Shown here: one piece after another, positions 63,359-64,000 of the stretch | How positions within the stretch are numbered: the stretch's first letter is position 1 | Layout of the letters: each line of letters opens with the position of its first letter | Assembly (NCBI GenBank): GCA_028564675.1 | Contig: JAOVVO010000059.1 | Location: 140,461 to 204,460, forward strand | Reading direction: 5' to 3' | Length of the DNA: 64,000 nt | DNA from: Onchocerca lupi | Lineage: Eukaryota > Nematoda > Chromadorea > Rhabditida > Onchocercidae | Translations under genes and position numbers: made by a program | Notes under the pieces: model-generated | The model's input: the letters and a program-made list of their open reading frames with translations, nothing else | Databases searched by the model: none | What the model was told of the DNA's origin: nothing

Positions 63359-64000
63359 TGCAGTTCTAAATTCTAATTTTAATTCTAGTTCTACTTTTTT
63401 TTATATAATCACTTGATCATACTGAACTTTTTTATTTTTGTCGTTTGTTAATGTATGATTTGCTGAAAATTATCAGTATGAAAACTGTATTAGGAGTTTG
63501 CAAAGCATCACTGAACTGAATAAATGCTTATTCTTATTTTTCAAAACTATTTTTTTTTTTTGATCCAGTTTGTTTTTTCTCTCGATTCTAGAACAATCAA
63601 GTTATTTGTCTTTTCCAAATTATTCTTTTTCGATCCCCCACTTTTTTTTCTTTTGTATAAATATGTGCATTTATACGTAATTTAAGTTTTAGGCTACATT
63701 CGATTGAAATATTAAATGATACTACAGTATTTTATGGAATTAGTTGTATTAAGATATCACTGTTTTGTATCAGTGAATAATCCGAATATATAAATATTTA
63801 TGTGATAATACTCTTCCAATAATGGTATAATCCTTCTTTTGGAAGTTATATCACTGATGTGAATAAAATTATGTTTTGCAATAAAATATGAATACGATTA
63901 TTCATGTAAGAGAAAGCTTACAAGGAAATTATCCAGTAATTTGGTATTTTAATTCGAAAATTCATATATGAAATTATTATCTCTATTTTATTATGGTATG
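62863..64000. other. Right end of window, no gene seen
   Basis: It is A/T-rich. A plus-strand frame at 62916-63179 starts with TTG, is hydrophobic and lacks splice support, so it may be 3' flank of the J-domain locus. Confidence 0.45.
63295..63356. repeat. T62 homopolymer
   Basis: An uninterrupted run of about 62 T, the longest simple run in the window. Confidence 0.95.

Overview
The window is nuclear DNA of a nematode. The protein-coding content says so directly: a ZYG-9/XMAP215 microtubule polymerase, a cuticlin-type ZP-domain membrane protein and a divergent worm-type Cys-loop channel. The DNA is very AT-rich, genes are split into many short exons with TTTCAG- or TTTTAG-type acceptors, and introns hold long A or T runs. 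The style resembles a parasitic spirurid or filarial worm, but that placement is inference. No bacterial-type operons, rRNA, tRNA or CRISPR arrays were seen.

Layout: (1) 1-3,634, plus strand: 3' part of a zyg-9-like gene, ending in an exon with two SxIP-like motifs and with a possible alternative last exon. (2) 5,508-7,799, plus: an unrecognised glycine-rich, probably secreted protein ending in three 10-residue Thr/Ser repeats. (3) 8,731-13,320, minus: a ZIP (SLC39) family membrane protein whose metal-coordinating residues are largely replaced. (4) 17,217-26,950, minus: a 25-exon gene for a 1,099-residue, helix-rich protein I cannot name. (5) 31,726-33,335, minus: a secreted Glu/Lys/Ser/Thr-rich low-complexity protein. 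(6) 33,336-39,380: intergenic, with an old tandem duplication and a compact promoter- or LTR-like module. (7) 39,381-45,908, minus: a pentameric ligand-gated channel subunit of about 675 residues with an unusually long N-terminal extension. (8) 50,298-58,821, plus: a complete 369-residue ZP-domain/cuticlin-like protein. (9) 60,852-62,862: a coding-like fragment on the minus strand and a frame-broken J-domain (DnaJ) gene on the plus strand, suggesting a decaying right flank.

The genes do not form a pathway. Their links are loose: cell division (zyg-9), cuticle (ZP protein), metal or pseudo-transporter (ZIP), neuromuscular signalling (channel) and secretion. Exon models were built by hand from open frames, splice signals and phase. 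For genes 4, 7 and 8 the summed exon lengths divide exactly by three, which supports the models. First exons of genes 1, 2 and 3 are missing or unresolved. The most promising undescribed items are the large unnamed helical protein, the ZIP protein with a dismantled metal site, and the channel with its roughly 315-residue N-terminal extension and altered pore.
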